A stretch of 64,000 bases of DNA from Glycomyces amatae (GCF_020991375.1 NZ_JAJLQZ010000019.1:34034-98033), one strand, 5' to 3'. Positions 1 to 8,718 are shown, counted from the stretch's first letter. The notes: generated by a model from the sequence alone, not told the origin. Program-made: numbers and translations.

Positions 1-2
1 GC

Positions 3-554
3 ACGACCGATGCCAGTCGGAACGTCTGGGTGAGGCGAGATGATGACGTCGCTGAGACTTCGATCTATCTCGGCCGCGGCGACAACGCCGCAGCAGCGCA
101 GCGGGCACTGGTGCGGCTGCTTGACGAGGCGGGCCTCGAAGGGTCCTGGCATGCACCACCCCGTCGCGGCTCCTGGTACCGCAAGCTCTGGGTTCGGACA
201 CGCAAGCAGACGTCGCACCTGAGCCTGGAGCAGATCACCGCTGAAATCGAACGCAAGGTCCGCATGGAGGTTTTCGACAAGGACCAAGCAGCCATTGACA
301 ACCAGGAAGCCACCGGCGCCGCCGCGCTCATCGCTGCACTCCAGGGCGAGGATCGCGCTTGCATCCGGGTCGGGACGTTGCTCGTCATCAAAGTAGACAG
401 GCAGATCGTGGTGAACAACCTGACGCAGTATCAACTGGCATGGCTTGAACGGCACCAGGCACTGCTGCTGGATCCGGCAGGGCTGCTGCGCGGCCTTGAA
501 GCGTTGCTGGCTTCCGAGCCGTTGGCGGAACTTCCACCGTCCAGTGCGCATTGA
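3..554 (+). CDS. Hypothetical protein, 5' end probably outside the window
   Basis: The reading frame is open to the left edge; the first usable start inside is GTG at 30, but the codons before it look like ordinary coding sequence, so the gene probably begins upstream. The visible part is ~174-183 residues, soluble, with a charged helical middle and a Leu/Ala-rich C-terminus. No recognised domain, signal peptide or membrane segment is seen. It runs toward the first parS-like palindrome. The function is unknown. Confidence 0.55.
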   Translation, partial: TTDASRNVWVRRDDDVAETSIYLGRGDNAAAAQRALVRLLDEAGLEGSWHAPPRRGSWYRKLWVRTRKQTSHLSLEQITAEIERKVRMEVFDKDQAAIDNQEATGAAALIAALQGEDRACIRVGTLLVIKVDRQIVVNNLTQYQLAWLERHQALLLDPAGLLRGLEALLASEPLAELPPSSAH

Positions 555-648
555 CATGCGCGCGTGTCGAGAGCAGCGGTAGCCGACGCAGGCTGAACGT
601 TCACGCTGTGCGTTGCAGCGGGGCATTCGTGGGGAGTCGGGCCCGGAC

Positions 649-663
649 GTTCACCGCGTGAAC
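649..663. repeat. parS-like palindrome, site 1
   Basis: This is the first of 14 copies of GTTCAC-N3-GTGAAC in the window (two 6-bp arms, 3-bp spacer, here CGC). The best copies extend the arms to GTTGTTCAC/GTGAACAAC. Thirteen lie within 10 kb around parA-parB, so I read them as the centromere bound by the ParB at 7403-8686. Operators or phage stoperators are the alternative. A degenerate copy starts at 599. Confidence 0.6.
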
Positions 664-724
664 ATTCGGGCCGAGCGGCACTCGATGCAACGACAGTGTT
701 TCCCGCGGGACACCCGGCACCGGT

Positions 725-1384
725 TCACGAGGCGACGGTGAGGATGTATGACGCCGAGACGCTGAATCCGCCGGATTCGCCTTCGAACGCCACCGTGTGC
801 TCCCCGGCCGGCAGCGGTTCGAGCGCCACCCAAAGTCCACACATGGTCACTTCGAAGGTGCCGCCGTCACCGAACATGGCGTTGCCGTCGACCACATCGA
901 TGATGGCCGTGGTTCCCGGGAACTCATGGGCTTGGACCGACGCCCCGCCGACACTCGCGGCGCCTGCCGCTGCGGACAGGAAACCGTCGCAGTCGTCCGG
1001 GCCGCCTGCCATGTTCATGAGCGGGAACACGATCGGGACGTCAGCGGGAATGTCGCAGGCACGGTCGGCATGGCCGCCGAACGTTCCCGCAAGGAACCAG
1101 ACATCCTCGGGTTGGTTCGCAGCGCAGTTGGCGCCGGTGGCGTCCTCTACCGGGCCTTGCCCGTGCAGTTCGCTGCCTGCCCACGTCCACCAGGCTTCCT
1201 GGTCGATCAGTGCCGGGTCAGCGCCGGTGAGCGGGGCCGGTGAAGTCAAGTCAGAGGCTGCAACAGTGGTCGGCTCCTGCGCGGCAGCAGTCGGGCTTGG
1301 GGTCGATTCCCGTTCAGCCGTGCCGCAAGCGGACAGGAGAACTATTGCCGCAGCGGCAGTGAGGGAGATTCGCATGAGAGACAC
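725..1384 (-). CDS. Putative secreted lipoprotein
   Basis: A 219-residue protein whose N-terminus has Met-Arg, a hydrophobic Ala-rich stretch and the lipobox Leu-Leu-Ser-Ala-Cys, so it should be lipidated and anchored on the outer face of the membrane. A Ser/Thr/Pro-rich linker follows, then a folded domain with four Cys that could form disulphides, and a C-terminus resembling an Ig-like beta strand region. The start may be GTG at 1384 or ATG at 1375; the latter leaves a more typical signal peptide. No known family is recognised. It stands alone, with site 1 just beyond its 3' end. Confidence 0.7.
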   Translation of the reverse strand: MSLMRISLTAAAAIVLLSACGTAERESTPSPTAAAQEPTTVAASDLTSPAPLTGADPALIDQEAWWTWAGSELHGQGPVEDATGANCAANQPEDVWFLAGTFGGHADRACDIPADVPIVFPLMNMAGGPDDCDGFLSAAAGAASVGGASVQAHEFPGTTAIIDVVDGNAMFGDGGTFEVTMCGLWVALEPLPAGEHTVAFEGESGGFSVSASYILTVAS

Positions 1385-1707
1385 GGCGAGAACCTATCAG
1401 GCCCCGTCAGTGCAGTCCCAATTCTCCCTCCGGCGTGACAAGTGGCGTTCGCCGAGGGGCATCGTCGATGCGTAGGCGCTTGGCTGCCGGCCCGCCATTC
1501 AACGGGGTATCGATGCACCTCAGCGCTGCACTGGCGACGGCCTTACCGTGGCAGGCATCCTCCCTGAGCACCTTCTCGACCGTCGGCGTCGTCGCCCAGC
1601 TGATCAGGCGCGGGCGGTGACTCAGATCCGGATCCCGGTAAGGTTCGTTGTCGCGAACGTTCACCGCGTGAACGTTGCGGCGCTGCGGCGTTCGCCGACG
1701 CTGCCGG
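1385..1707. other. Gap without a convincing gene
   Basis: Only short open frames with poor codon pattern are seen. The stretch holds parS-like site 2. Confidence 0.5.
1659..1673. repeat. parS-like palindrome, site 2
   Basis: Spacer CGC; here the symmetry extends to AACGTTCAC/GTGAACGTT, a 21-bp palindrome. It lies in the gap downstream of the hypothetical gene at 1708-2079. Confidence 0.6.
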
Positions 1708-2079
1708 TCACGACATTGCCGACGGCATAGCAATGACAACACTGACGACCACGACAACCATCCAGCGGGGTGCCAGCCATGTGTCGGGCCGCATCCACGG
1801 GTACCAGTCACTTTGCTGACGGTCGGTGAGACTGGCTCGCAGCGGCAGCTCGAGGTGCGGTTTCGCTGCGGGGATCGTCGCAAGGTCATGATCGGGGCAC
1901 GTGCGTGCGGCGGCACGCGTGCGGTGGCGGCAGACGCGTTGGATTTCCAGCGAGCCGATGAGCGGCTGGGGCAGTTTGGCGGCGAAGGAGTGCACTTCTC
2001 TCGGGGACAGCCAATGCGCCCACGGGTGCTCGTGACGGTCGAAGGTCAGTTGCCCAAGGTTTCGCTGCGGCGCCATCAT
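1708..2079 (-). CDS. Hypothetical protein with a C-terminal membrane anchor
   Basis: A 123-residue frame starting at ATG-ATG (2079/2076). The N-terminal two thirds is polar and rich in Arg, His and Pro. The last ~20 residues form a Val-rich hydrophobic segment, as in a tail-anchored membrane protein. No clear Shine-Dalgarno sequence precedes the start, so the gene is only moderately supported. No family is recognised. Confidence 0.4.
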   Translation of the reverse strand: MMAPQRNLGQLTFDRHEHPWAHWLSPREVHSFAAKLPQPLIGSLEIQRVCRHRTRAAARTCPDHDLATIPAAKPHLELPLRASLTDRQQSDWYPWMRPDTWLAPRWMVVVVVSVVIAMPSAMS

Positions 2080-2285
2080 GGCGTGACCGTAACTAAGGTC
2101 CGGGCCGTAGCGTGGGAGGCGCGGCGGTGCGCGTCAGGCAGTCGCAGTGCACTGCCGCGGTTGAGCGCGGCATGAAACCTTGCACGACCACTGTCAGACG
2201 GCGCGGTGTTCGCGAAAGACGGAGGTGTGCTTTGACGTGTTCGCGCGGCGTATACACGACGGGGCACCCGGGCACCGGATCTGTT

Positions 2286-2300
2286 GTTCACCGGGTGAAC
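2286..2300. repeat. parS-like palindrome, site 3
   Basis: Spacer CGG. One of the two most symmetric copies: arms extend to 11 bp each, CTGTTGTTCAC and GTGAACAACAG (2281-2305). Confidence 0.65.
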
Positions 2301-2382
2301 AACAGGGCGCGCCGCTTGACGTGGTCGTGTCAGCATGGGAGGGGCCGGTGGCACCAGTGGAGCAGTGTTCCTTGCACGAAAG

Positions 2383-2406
2383 GGGTGTCTCCTGTAGGAG
2401 ACACCC
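2383..2406. terminator. Perfect hairpin, possible terminator
   Basis: GGGTGTCTCC, loop TGTA, GGAGACACCC. It lies ~190 bp past the end of the minus-strand gene at 2593. No T-run follows on either strand, so termination is only a guess. Confidence 0.35.
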
Positions 2407-2592
2407 ACGGTAATGACGTGGGCACCATTGGCGCCCTGACCCTGGCGGCAGCCAACGGAGCACACGTCACCGCTCGCAATGCTCGTTACCGGTCCTCCAT
2501 CAAGACCTGGTGGTGCTCCCCCGTACTTGGCCGGAGCGTCGACGAGCGTCCGTAACATGCCCCAACGCAGGAGGCGCGGTCCGCTGACGTGC

Positions 2593-3048
2593 TTACAACG
2601 CGACGCCGTCCAATTGCTCGGCGGTGATGTTCATCCATCCGGTCGCCATCGCTTCGGTGAACTCGGCCGTTTGCATCCCGAGCGCCGCAATGGACCAGTC
2701 GAGTTGTGTTTGCAGCAGGCGCATGCATTCAGCGGCGATGAACACGGCTGCGGTCGTGCCGTGCAGTGCGAAGGCAAGCGTGTCCGGTTGCGGCGGTGCC
2801 TCCTGCGTGGCGGTCACCCCGGTGATGCGGGTGGTGAGGTCGAGGGCGTGTCGTCGCGCGGTCGTGCCGGCGCCGGCGATGGTGATGGTGTGTGTCGCGG
2901 CGTCGCCGGCAGTGTCGCGGCAGTGTGCGGCGGCGATCGCAGCGAGTTTGCGTCGTGCCGCGTACATGCCGGGCCTTTCCTGGAGTGCGATCACGGCGTC
3001 CACTTGGTCCGCGAAGAGGTGGTACGTCGGGCCAGGGGCAGCATTCAT
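2593..3048 (-). CDS. Hypothetical soluble protein
   Basis: A 151-residue frame with typical high-GC codon pattern. The protein is Ala/Thr-rich and mostly helical, with no signal peptide, membrane segment or recognised motif. It is divergent from the large gene at 3212. The 163-bp shared upstream region holds a parS-like site and a second palindrome that could control both genes. The function is unknown. Confidence 0.55.
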   Translation of the reverse strand: MNAAPGPTYHLFADQVDAVIALQERPGMYAARRKLAAIAAAHCRDTAGDAATHTITIAGAGTTARRHALDLTTRITGVTATQEAPPQPDTLAFALHGTTAAVFIAAECMRLLQTQLDWSIAALGMQTAEFTEAMATGWMNITAEQLDGVAL

Positions 3049-3131
3049 GCCGTCATGATACGGGTGAGCGACCGTGTGAGCGGCGCAGAGCGGCAGTGCG
3101 CGACGGTGTCATGCCATGGCGCGGTGTCGTT

Positions 3132-3146
3132 GTTCACGGGGTGAAC
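3132..3146. repeat. parS-like palindrome, site 4
   Basis: Spacer GGG; lies between the divergent genes 2593-3048 and 3212-4780. Confidence 0.6.
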
Positions 3147-3173
3147 ATGGCTGCCGGTGTCAACGCTCACCAG

Positions 3174-3201
3174 AAAAGATGTCATACCTTAGACATCTTT
3201 T
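3174..3201. promoter_or_regulatory. Palindromic operator/promoter region
   Basis: Perfect 10-bp arms AAAAGATGTC and GACATCTTTT flank an 8-bp centre that contains TACCTT, a TANNNT-type -10. The palindrome ends 10 bp before the ATG at 3212, and the GGAAG ribosome site overlaps its edge. The position fits an autoregulatory operator or a translation-controlling hairpin for the plus-strand gene. Confidence 0.45.
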
Positions 3202-3211
3202 GGAAGTCGTG

Positions 3212-4780
3212 ATGGACGCCCAGAACCCACCTCATGTTGGCGCTCCCGCGCGCTTCGAGTCCCCCACCGTTGCAGCCGTGGGTGACTACTGGGCCGATGC
3301 CACCGGCGACGACGTTCCAACGGTCACTGCGATGCGGCACTGGGCCTACGTCGGCGAGATCGGCACCGGCATCGCCTACGTCGACGACGACCACGGTTGG
3401 CTCTGGGTCGCCTACCCCGCCGACAACGGCGACACCGATCGCGCGCTGCGTGCGCACTTTCCCGAAGCACCCGTCCACCGATTCGGTCGCGGCGGCCTCA
3501 TACGGCTCCTTCGACGACCGCTCACCAACGATGACAACACCAACCTCGACGACTTCCAGCCATGGCCGCGTCCGGTGTTCCACAACGAAGTCCCCGACTG
3601 GTGCAACCCGGTCTACCTGTACCGGTTCGCCAACGCCGGTTGGATCAGCGCCGACACCGACGATGCCGCGCTGCATGTGCCGTGGACCGTCGCCACTGAC
3701 GCCGACGCGGACGCGCTCCTCGCGCGCCCCCGTACATGGTGGGCCGACCACGGCTGGCTCGACCTTGACACGGCGCCCGGTGACTCCGAACCGCCTCCCG
3801 CACGGCACCTGACGGCACTGGTCGACCGGGGCGTCCGCGCCGACGTCGCCATCGCGGCCTTCGGTGCGGGCCTCACGGACGTGGACGCCATTGCGGCACT
3901 GGAAGCGCCAGCCGTGCCGGAGGCAGCGACGCGAGTCGTCGTTGAACAGGTCGGGTGGCTGTCACGGTTGCGCCGCGCCGGTCTCGCCGCCGTGTTCGCG
4001 GACGCCGCCAGTGCGACCGCCGTCTTGGCCGAGAATCCCTCCTGGTGGTTCCGTCCCCTCGTGATCGACACCGATCCGGCAGTGCAACTCATCCATGACA
4101 GCGATGACTGGTCAGCGTGGTCAGATGGCTTGTTCGGGCCGTTGTGGCAGCCGGCAGCAAGCGAGCGGCCGAAGGCGCTGCAAGGTGTCACCGCGCTCAT
4201 GGACATGGTGTGCGCGAGCGAGAACCTGACCGAGCTTGACGCGGCGGGCTTGTGGACGCAATGGATTAACGCGTCGGGTTTCCGCAGTGTCATCATCGAC
4301 ACGGTCGTGCACTCGCGGTCGATCGCGGTCGCGCCGGACAAGGTTGCCGAGCGGACGCTGACGCTCCTCCGCCATGACGTCGGCGTTCTCTCTGGCGCAC
4401 CGGTGTCGGCTTGGCAGTTGCGTTCGTCGTTCGCCGTCCGGTATGGGGTCCAGGGGCTCGGGGTGGACCGCGGCGGCCATACGGCGTTCTTTCCCACGGC
4501 AGCCTCGGCTCGCGCGGCGTGGCAGGAAGCGGCCGGTCTCGAGCAGCCGGTCATGTCGCTGGAGGAGTTGGCGTCCGTGATCGGGGTGCGGCACACGGCG
4601 CTGTACCGTGCGCTCAACCGGGCGACGCAACCGGACGTGATGTATCGCGGGCCGGTGCCGACACTGACTATGGAGGACGGCCGCCGGTGGTTTGAGCCGT
4701 GGCCGGTCATCACGTGGCATCGGGGCCGGCCGGGCCGGGGACCGGGCCGCGGCCACCGGTCCGTGTGCCGCGGCCGCTGA
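3212..4780 (+). CDS. Large hypothetical protein with a possible C-terminal HTH
   Basis: 522 residues from ATG 3212, preceded by GGAAG. The protein is acidic and Trp-rich in its N-terminal half, with Asp-rich stretches. The C-terminal part (about residues 440-480) reads like a helix-turn-helix, with Ser-Leu-Glu-Glu-Leu-Ala followed by Ala-Leu-Tyr-Arg-Ala-Leu. The extreme C-terminus is Arg/Gly-rich. No family is recognised. A palindrome at the promoter suggests self-control. Its 3' half overlaps an antisense open frame (4121-5893). Two parS-like sites follow its stop codon. Confidence 0.65.
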   Translation: MDAQNPPHVGAPARFESPTVAAVGDYWADATGDDVPTVTAMRHWAYVGEIGTGIAYVDDDHGWLWVAYPADNGDTDRALRAHFPEAPVHRFGRGGLIRLLRRPLTNDDNTNLDDFQPWPRPVFHNEVPDWCNPVYLYRFANAGWISADTDDAALHVPWTVATDADADALLARPRTWWADHGWLDLDTAPGDSEPPPARHLTALVDRGVRADVAIAAFGAGLTDVDAIAALEAPAVPEAATRVVVEQVGWLSRLRRAGLAAVFADAASATAVLAENPSWWFRPLVIDTDPAVQLIHDSDDWSAWSDGLFGPLWQPAASERPKALQGVTALMDMVCASENLTELDAAGLWTQWINASGFRSVIIDTVVHSRSIAVAPDKVAERTLTLLRHDVGVLSGAPVSAWQLRSSFAVRYGVQGLGVDRGGHTAFFPTAASARAAWQEAAGLEQPVMSLEELASVIGVRHTALYRALNRATQPDVMYRGPVPTLTMEDGRRWFEPWPVITWHRGRPGRGPGRGHRSVCRGR

Positions 4781-5893
4781 ACCTACCCGTACATGGCTGT
4801 TGTTCACCGGGTGAACAACAGCAGGGCCGCCAAGGTTGCCGCTGCCTCGATAGTCGAGGTGTTGTTCACGGCGTGAACAACGGTGGGTCCAGTGGCGTCC
4901 GGTGGCGCCGCACGGCGTTCCTATCAGGAGCGGCTGCCGCCACGGCAACGCCAGAAGCGCCACGCCGTAGTATTGGTGCAGGTGGAAGCCGCTCTGTGCA
5001 GGCCCCGGTTGCATGAGCTTGGCGCGCATCGACACCGACCTCGGCCGGTAAAATAATGTTTTACTGCGAATGCTCGTGAATCCAAGGGCGCGTTTAGCAT
5101 CGTCGATCAACGCTTGCACGTCACTGTCATCGGTGGTCAACGCGGGTAGAACCTGGCCGTCATCGGTGAAGTCGACACTGCTGAGCAAGTACCGCACATG
5201 CTGCCGCAAGTCCTCCATGGCGCCGAGGTCCGACCGATCCTCAGCGGCGACCTCGAACAGTGCCGCCAGTTCCGCGACACCCCCCGCTTCACTGAACCGA
5301 AGTGCGCGACGTCGCAACACCAATGCCCGCACTTGCGCGAACCAGGCCGCGCCGTCGTCGCGGGCCACCGGCCGGGCATCAGGTGACGCGGGCTGCGCTG
5401 GCAGCGTCGGTCGGGCCGCAGCGGACTCCGCATACTCGTTCGGACGTGCTTCGCTGCGGCGCAGGAACCGTTCCGCAACCTTGAGGCGGCCGTTGAACGC
5501 TTGCTTCGACAACCGGCCGAAGCAGTGGTACGCGAACGTCCCCAAGTCGATTTGGCCGACGCCGGTGCGTTTCTTCCGCCGTACCGCTTCGGCGAGCGCC
5601 AGACGTCGCTGGTGCGCGCGCCGCTCGTCGACGAACAGTCGCCATTCCAGCCATGCCGCGAGCACGCCCGCGTCGAACAGGTCCTCTTCAGCGAACCGGT
5701 CGACGTGTGCGATCACTAGTGAGCAGACGGCGGCGGCATCGTCAAGGTCGCGACTCAGGCGGGCTTCCAACGGGTCGTCAAGTGCGCGCCGCCGGTCGGC
5801 AATGGCGTCAAGGGCGGCCTGTGCCGCATCGCGGTCAACCGGATGCACACGCGTCGCCGGTCGCCCCGGGGTGCGTCCGCGGGCTTTCTCCAC
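4121..5893 (-). CDS. Hypothetical helical protein; 3' limit uncertain
   Basis: Start GTG 5893 is chosen because AGGAGG lies 5 bp upstream. The first ~285 residues (5893 to about 5040) look like real coding sequence: a charged, largely alpha-helical protein with many Arg/Ala/Leu heptad-like runs. The frame then crosses an AT-rich spot near 5050 and stays open to 4121 through two parS-like sites and antisense to the gene at 3212. That tail has poor composition and is probably not functional. A single-base shift near 5055 would end the protein at once (TAA). No family is recognised. Confidence 0.45.
   Translation of the reverse strand: MEKARGRTPGRPATRVHPVDRDAAQAALDAIADRRRALDDPLEARLSRDLDDAAAVCSLVIAHVDRFAEEDLFDAGVLAAWLEWRLFVDERRAHQRRLALAEAVRRKKRTGVGQIDLGTFAYHCFGRLSKQAFNGRLKVAERFLRRSEARPNEYAESAAARPTLPAQPASPDARPVARDDGAAWFAQVRALVLRRRALRFSEAGGVAELAALFEVAAEDRSDLGAMEDLRQHVRYLLSSVDFTDDGQVLPALTTDDSDVQALIDDAKRALGFTSIRSKTLFYRPRSVSMRAKLMQPGPAQSGFHLHQYYGVALLALPWRQPLLIGTPCGATGRHWTHRCSRREQHLDYRGSGNLGGPAVVHPVNNSHVRVGSAAAAHGPVAAARSPARPAPMPRDDRPRLKPPAAVLHSQCRHRPAIHHVRLRRPVERTVQRRVPHPDHGRQLLQRHDRLLETGRFLPRRASRGCRGKERRMAAAVHPEPLDPIPDGERRTQLPSRHRCARENADVMAEERQRPLGNLVRRDRDRPRVHDRVDDDTAETRRVNPLRPQARRVKLGQVLARAHHVHERGDTLQRLRPLACCRLPQRPEQAI
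4802..4816. repeat. parS-like palindrome, site 5
   Basis: Spacer CGG; arms extend to 12 bp (4796-4822), the most symmetric copy. It lies 22 bp after the stop of the gene at 3212-4780. Confidence 0.65.
4864..4878. repeat. parS-like palindrome, site 6
   Basis: Spacer GGC; arms GTTGTTCAC/GTGAACAAC. It is 62 bp from site 5. Confidence 0.65.
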
Positions 5894-6138
5894 TCGGCCT
5901 CCTGGTTCCCGTTCGCTGCTATCGTCACTGAGACTGACGCTACAGGCACGGCGCCGTACCCGATGACGTACACCGCCGTCGTGACACCTGCACGGCATGG
6001 GGCCAGTGCGGCTCACTTCGTGACGCTTGCTTCGGCCGTGCCGTGAGGAGCGATGGGGCAGGAGAAATGCTCGATCTGGTAGTGCCCACGGGTATGCCGT
6101 CGTCACGGCGAACTTTGCACCGTGGGAGTGCCGTGATC

Positions 6139-6153
6139 GTTCACCGCGTGAAC
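6139..6153. repeat. parS-like palindrome, site 7
   Basis: Spacer CGC; minimal 15-bp core. Confidence 0.6.
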
Positions 6154-6206
6154 ATGCCGTCCGTGCGATGGTCGCTGGAAGGCGGGGGACGTCAGCAGCC
6201 ATGGTT

Positions 6207-6221
6207 GTTCACGCGATGAAC
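6207..6221. repeat. parS-like palindrome, site 8 (one mismatch)
   Basis: Spacer GCG; the right arm reads ATGAAC instead of GTGAAC, while the outer GTT/AAC extensions are kept. Confidence 0.55.
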
Positions 6222-6362
6222 AACCGGGCGCCATTCGCGCATGCCATCACCCGTCTCCAGGGTGCACCGTCTAGGCTCGGAGCAGCCACATGGAGGCAGT
6301 CCGCCAATGCTGCCGCCAACGGGAGCGTTCGCGGAGAGCTGCGCATACGCCGCTGGCGTGTT

Positions 6363-6377
6363 GTTCACGCGGTGAAC
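6363..6377. repeat. parS-like palindrome, site 9
   Basis: Spacer GCG; outer arms TT/AA are conserved. Confidence 0.6.
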
Positions 6378-6418
6378 AACCACAGGTGCGACCCGTGTAC
6401 GCCGACGCGAAGCCGCGC

Positions 6419-6433
6419 GTTCACCCCGTGAAC
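6419..6433. repeat. parS-like palindrome, site 10
   Basis: Spacer CCC; closest copy to parA, 176 bp upstream of its start codon. Confidence 0.6.
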
Positions 6434-6608
6434 AACAGCGACACCCAGCAGCTTTCGAAATACCCGAAATATGGCCTCTTGTGTAACGCCGCCAACGGGA
6501 AAGAGCCCTACAACTCAAAAAATACGCGTGTCAGGGGTGTGCGTGCTTTCCGCCGATGGTTATGCTCGACCTCGTGACCACGTCCCAACCTGTGAAGGTG
6601 CATCAGCC

Positions 6609-7421
6609 ATGACCGTCCCTCTCCGCCAGCAATGGATGATCCGACACGGCATCGCCCCCTCCGACCTCGCCGGGAAGATCTTCACCGTTGCCGCCTACAA
6701 GGGAGGCGTGGGCAAGACCTTCCTCGCCACCGAACTCGCGTACCTCCTCGGCGCGATCCTCATCGACTTCGAATGGGATGAAGGCTCCGCGTCCATCGCC
6801 TTGGGCTACCACCCTGAGGACCGGCAGCGGTCCATCATCATCGACGCGATCAACAACGAGCGCACCCCCCGTCCCATCTGGGCCGGTGACCATGAGCAAC
6901 CCGGACGGCCCGCGCTCATCCCCGGACACTCCGACTTCGAAGACCGCCAGCCTTCCGCGGCCGCGACCGCGAAGCTCCTCAACGCGTGGGCCGCCGAACT
7001 CGGTACCAAGTACGGCCGCCCCATCGTCCTCGACACCCACCCCGGCGGGTCCCCCTCCACCTTGGGAGCGATCAGCGCCGCGAACCTCACGATCATCCCG
7101 ACCGTGTTCAAAGAACGCGAAATGCAAGCGCTCGAAGGCATGCTGAAAGAAGTCGGCGACTACCCGCTCCTCATGGTCCCCAACATGACCTCGGCCTCCC
7201 CGCCCGACCGGTTCCTCACCTGGGCCGTCCGCCTCTCCGAGACCTACCAGGTCCCGATCGCTGACGACTTCATCCGCAACTACGCGTGGCTGCCCAGCCG
7301 CGCCCTGCGCATGGTCAACAGCTCGGTCGACCACGCCCCCGTGAAGAAAGCCGCCCCGCTCGTCGCATCGTTGAACACCATCGCCAAGGAGGTCGCCGTC
7401 CGGTGTCTGGCAACGCAGTAG
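6609..7421 (+). CDS. parA: ParA-family partition ATPase
   Basis: 270 residues from ATG 6609, with a GAAGG-type ribosome site. A deviant Walker A, Tyr-Lys-Gly-Gly-Val-Gly-Lys-Thr, lies at about residues 27-34, and the Walker A'/B region reads Ile-Val-Leu-Asp-Thr-His-Pro-Gly-Gly. This is the MinD/ParA fold. By family knowledge it binds DNA in an ATP-dependent way and moves ParB-parS complexes apart so that each daughter cell inherits the replicon. There is no N-terminal DNA-binding extension, so autoregulation may depend on ParB. Its 3' end overlaps the start of parB by 19 bp, which suggests translational coupling. The upstream region carries four parS-like sites. Confidence 0.9.
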   Translation: MTVPLRQQWMIRHGIAPSDLAGKIFTVAAYKGGVGKTFLATELAYLLGAILIDFEWDEGSASIALGYHPEDRQRSIIIDAINNERTPRPIWAGDHEQPGRPALIPGHSDFEDRQPSAAATAKLLNAWAAELGTKYGRPIVLDTHPGGSPSTLGAISAANLTIIPTVFKEREMQALEGMLKEVGDYPLLMVPNMTSASPPDRFLTWAVRLSETYQVPIADDFIRNYAWLPSRALRMVNSSVDHAPVKKAAPLVASLNTIAKEVAVRCLATQ

Positions 7422-8686
7422 AGAAACTGAAAGCGAAAAAGGAAGCGGCGAAGCGCGGTCGGGGAGCGCCACCGCCGGCACACCCGAAACCGCCCATGGA
7501 CCTGGGCGTCAGTGACAGCGGCGGCGGCACGGTGCCGCCCGCGGACGTCCCTGACGGACCCGGCGAGTACGGGGCACTGCCGATCAAGAAAGTCGCCGCG
7601 AACCCGCGAAACCCACGGAAGGTCTTCCGCGGCCTGGACGGCCTGGCGAACTCGATCCGCACCGACGGGCAACTGCAACCGGTCACCGTCGTCACCCGCG
7701 CCGCGTATCTCGCGCTGTTCCCCGACGATGCGGCCGCCATCGCGAAAGCCGAATGGGTGGCGTGCATGGGGTCGCGTCGCATCAACGCCATCCAGCAAGC
7801 ACCCGACCTCACCACCGTGAACGCGGTCGTGGACGACCGGTTGGCCGAGTCCGCGCTCAGGTTCCACAAAGCGGCCGTCGAGGAGAACCAGAACCGCGCG
7901 GACCTGACGCCCATGGAAGAAGGCCGGGCGTTCATCGAGATCGCCGACGTTATTGGCTACGGCGGGCAAACCAAAGTCGCCGAGATGTTCATCTTGTCCA
8001 AAGCGTACGTGTCGCAGCGGATCAAGTTGCTGAAACTCATCGACCCCATGCAGGCGATCCTGGACCGCTCGGACTACAAAGAGCTCGTGCCGCTGTCGAC
8101 CGCGGTCACGCTCGCGCAGCTCGACGCTGCCGAGCAGGAAACGGTGGCGAAGCCGATCCTGGCGCTCCCCGCCGAGGAGCAGTACGCGGCATGGAAAATG
8201 TGGGCGGCGTCGTCGCGAGACGCGTCCACGGTCGCACCAGCGCCGGCAGCGCCTGAACCTGTTCACGACGTGAACAACATTGAGCCCGCTCGTTCAGCAC
8301 CGGCCGCACCCGCAGCGCCCGAACCCACACCGGCAACGCCCAGCGCCGACGGCGCAACGCCACCCGAGGTGTCGGCCGCGCCCGTTCCTGCGGCCGCCGA
8401 GCCGCCAGCGGCACACGCACCAGCTGCTGGCCTGGCTGTTCCCTCGGCACCGCCGCGCCGTACCGCCGAGGACACCGCTGCGGCACCGGTCCCGAATGTG
8501 CCCGAGCAAACCACACCAGTGGCAGCGGCGCCCTCGGCGAAGGACGACACTGCCGTGCGCGCTGCCGTGTCGGTGCTGAAACGGTACGACGCGGAGACGA
8601 TCGCGACCATGCTCATCGCCGAATGCGACCCTGATGACGTCTCACGGCTCGCTGAGGTCCTGTACGAACGCGTCAGCGCCGCTTAG
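7403..8686 (+). CDS. parB: ParB-family partition protein with a long Pro/Ala-rich tail
   Basis: 427 residues from GTG 7403, chosen because AAGGAGG lies 10 bp upstream. Residues ~60-200 form the ParB/Sulfiredoxin N-terminal domain: an Asn-Pro-Arg-Asn-Pro-Arg box, then a Gly-Ser-Arg-Arg-turn, then Glu-Glu-Asn-Gln-Asn-Arg-Ala-Asp-Leu-Thr-Pro. A helix-turn-helix region follows (Thr-Lys-Val-Ala-Glu...Tyr-Val-Ser-Gln-Arg). Residues ~275-380 are a low-complexity Ala/Pro linker, and a short helical C-terminus could dimerise. parS-like site 11 lies inside the gene in the linker. It forms an operon with parA. Confidence 0.88.
   Translation: MSGNAVEKLKAKKEAAKRGRGAPPPAHPKPPMDLGVSDSGGGTVPPADVPDGPGEYGALPIKKVAANPRNPRKVFRGLDGLANSIRTDGQLQPVTVVTRAAYLALFPDDAAAIAKAEWVACMGSRRINAIQQAPDLTTVNAVVDDRLAESALRFHKAAVEENQNRADLTPMEEGRAFIEIADVIGYGGQTKVAEMFILSKAYVSQRIKLLKLIDPMQAILDRSDYKELVPLSTAVTLAQLDAAEQETVAKPILALPAEEQYAAWKMWAASSRDASTVAPAPAAPEPVHDVNNIEPARSAPAAPAAPEPTPATPSADGATPPEVSAAPVPAAAEPPAAHAPAAGLAVPSAPPRRTAEDTAAAPVPNVPEQTTPVAAAPSAKDDTAVRAAVSVLKRYDAETIATMLIAECDPDDVSRLAEVLYERVSAA
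8261..8275. repeat. parS-like palindrome, site 11, inside parB
   Basis: Spacer GAC; right flank AAC. It lies in the low-complexity linker coding part of parB, where protein sequence constraint is low. Confidence 0.6.
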
Positions 8687-8718
8687 ACCCGACAACCACG
8701 GTCGCTTCGCGTCTGCAA

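Larger units (their letters stand above)
2080..2592. other. Non-coding stretch with a parS-like site and a hairpin
   Basis: I see no convincing gene. It contains parS-like site 3 and a perfect 10-bp hairpin at 2383-2406. Confidence 0.5.
5894..6608. other. parA upstream region with four parS-like sites
   Basis: There is no convincing gene. Sites 7-10 lie here, followed by a less GC-rich stretch (~6455-6520) and a -10-like TATGCT near 6559. This is the likely promoter region of parA-parB and its densest set of ParB-site candidates. Confidence 0.5.
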
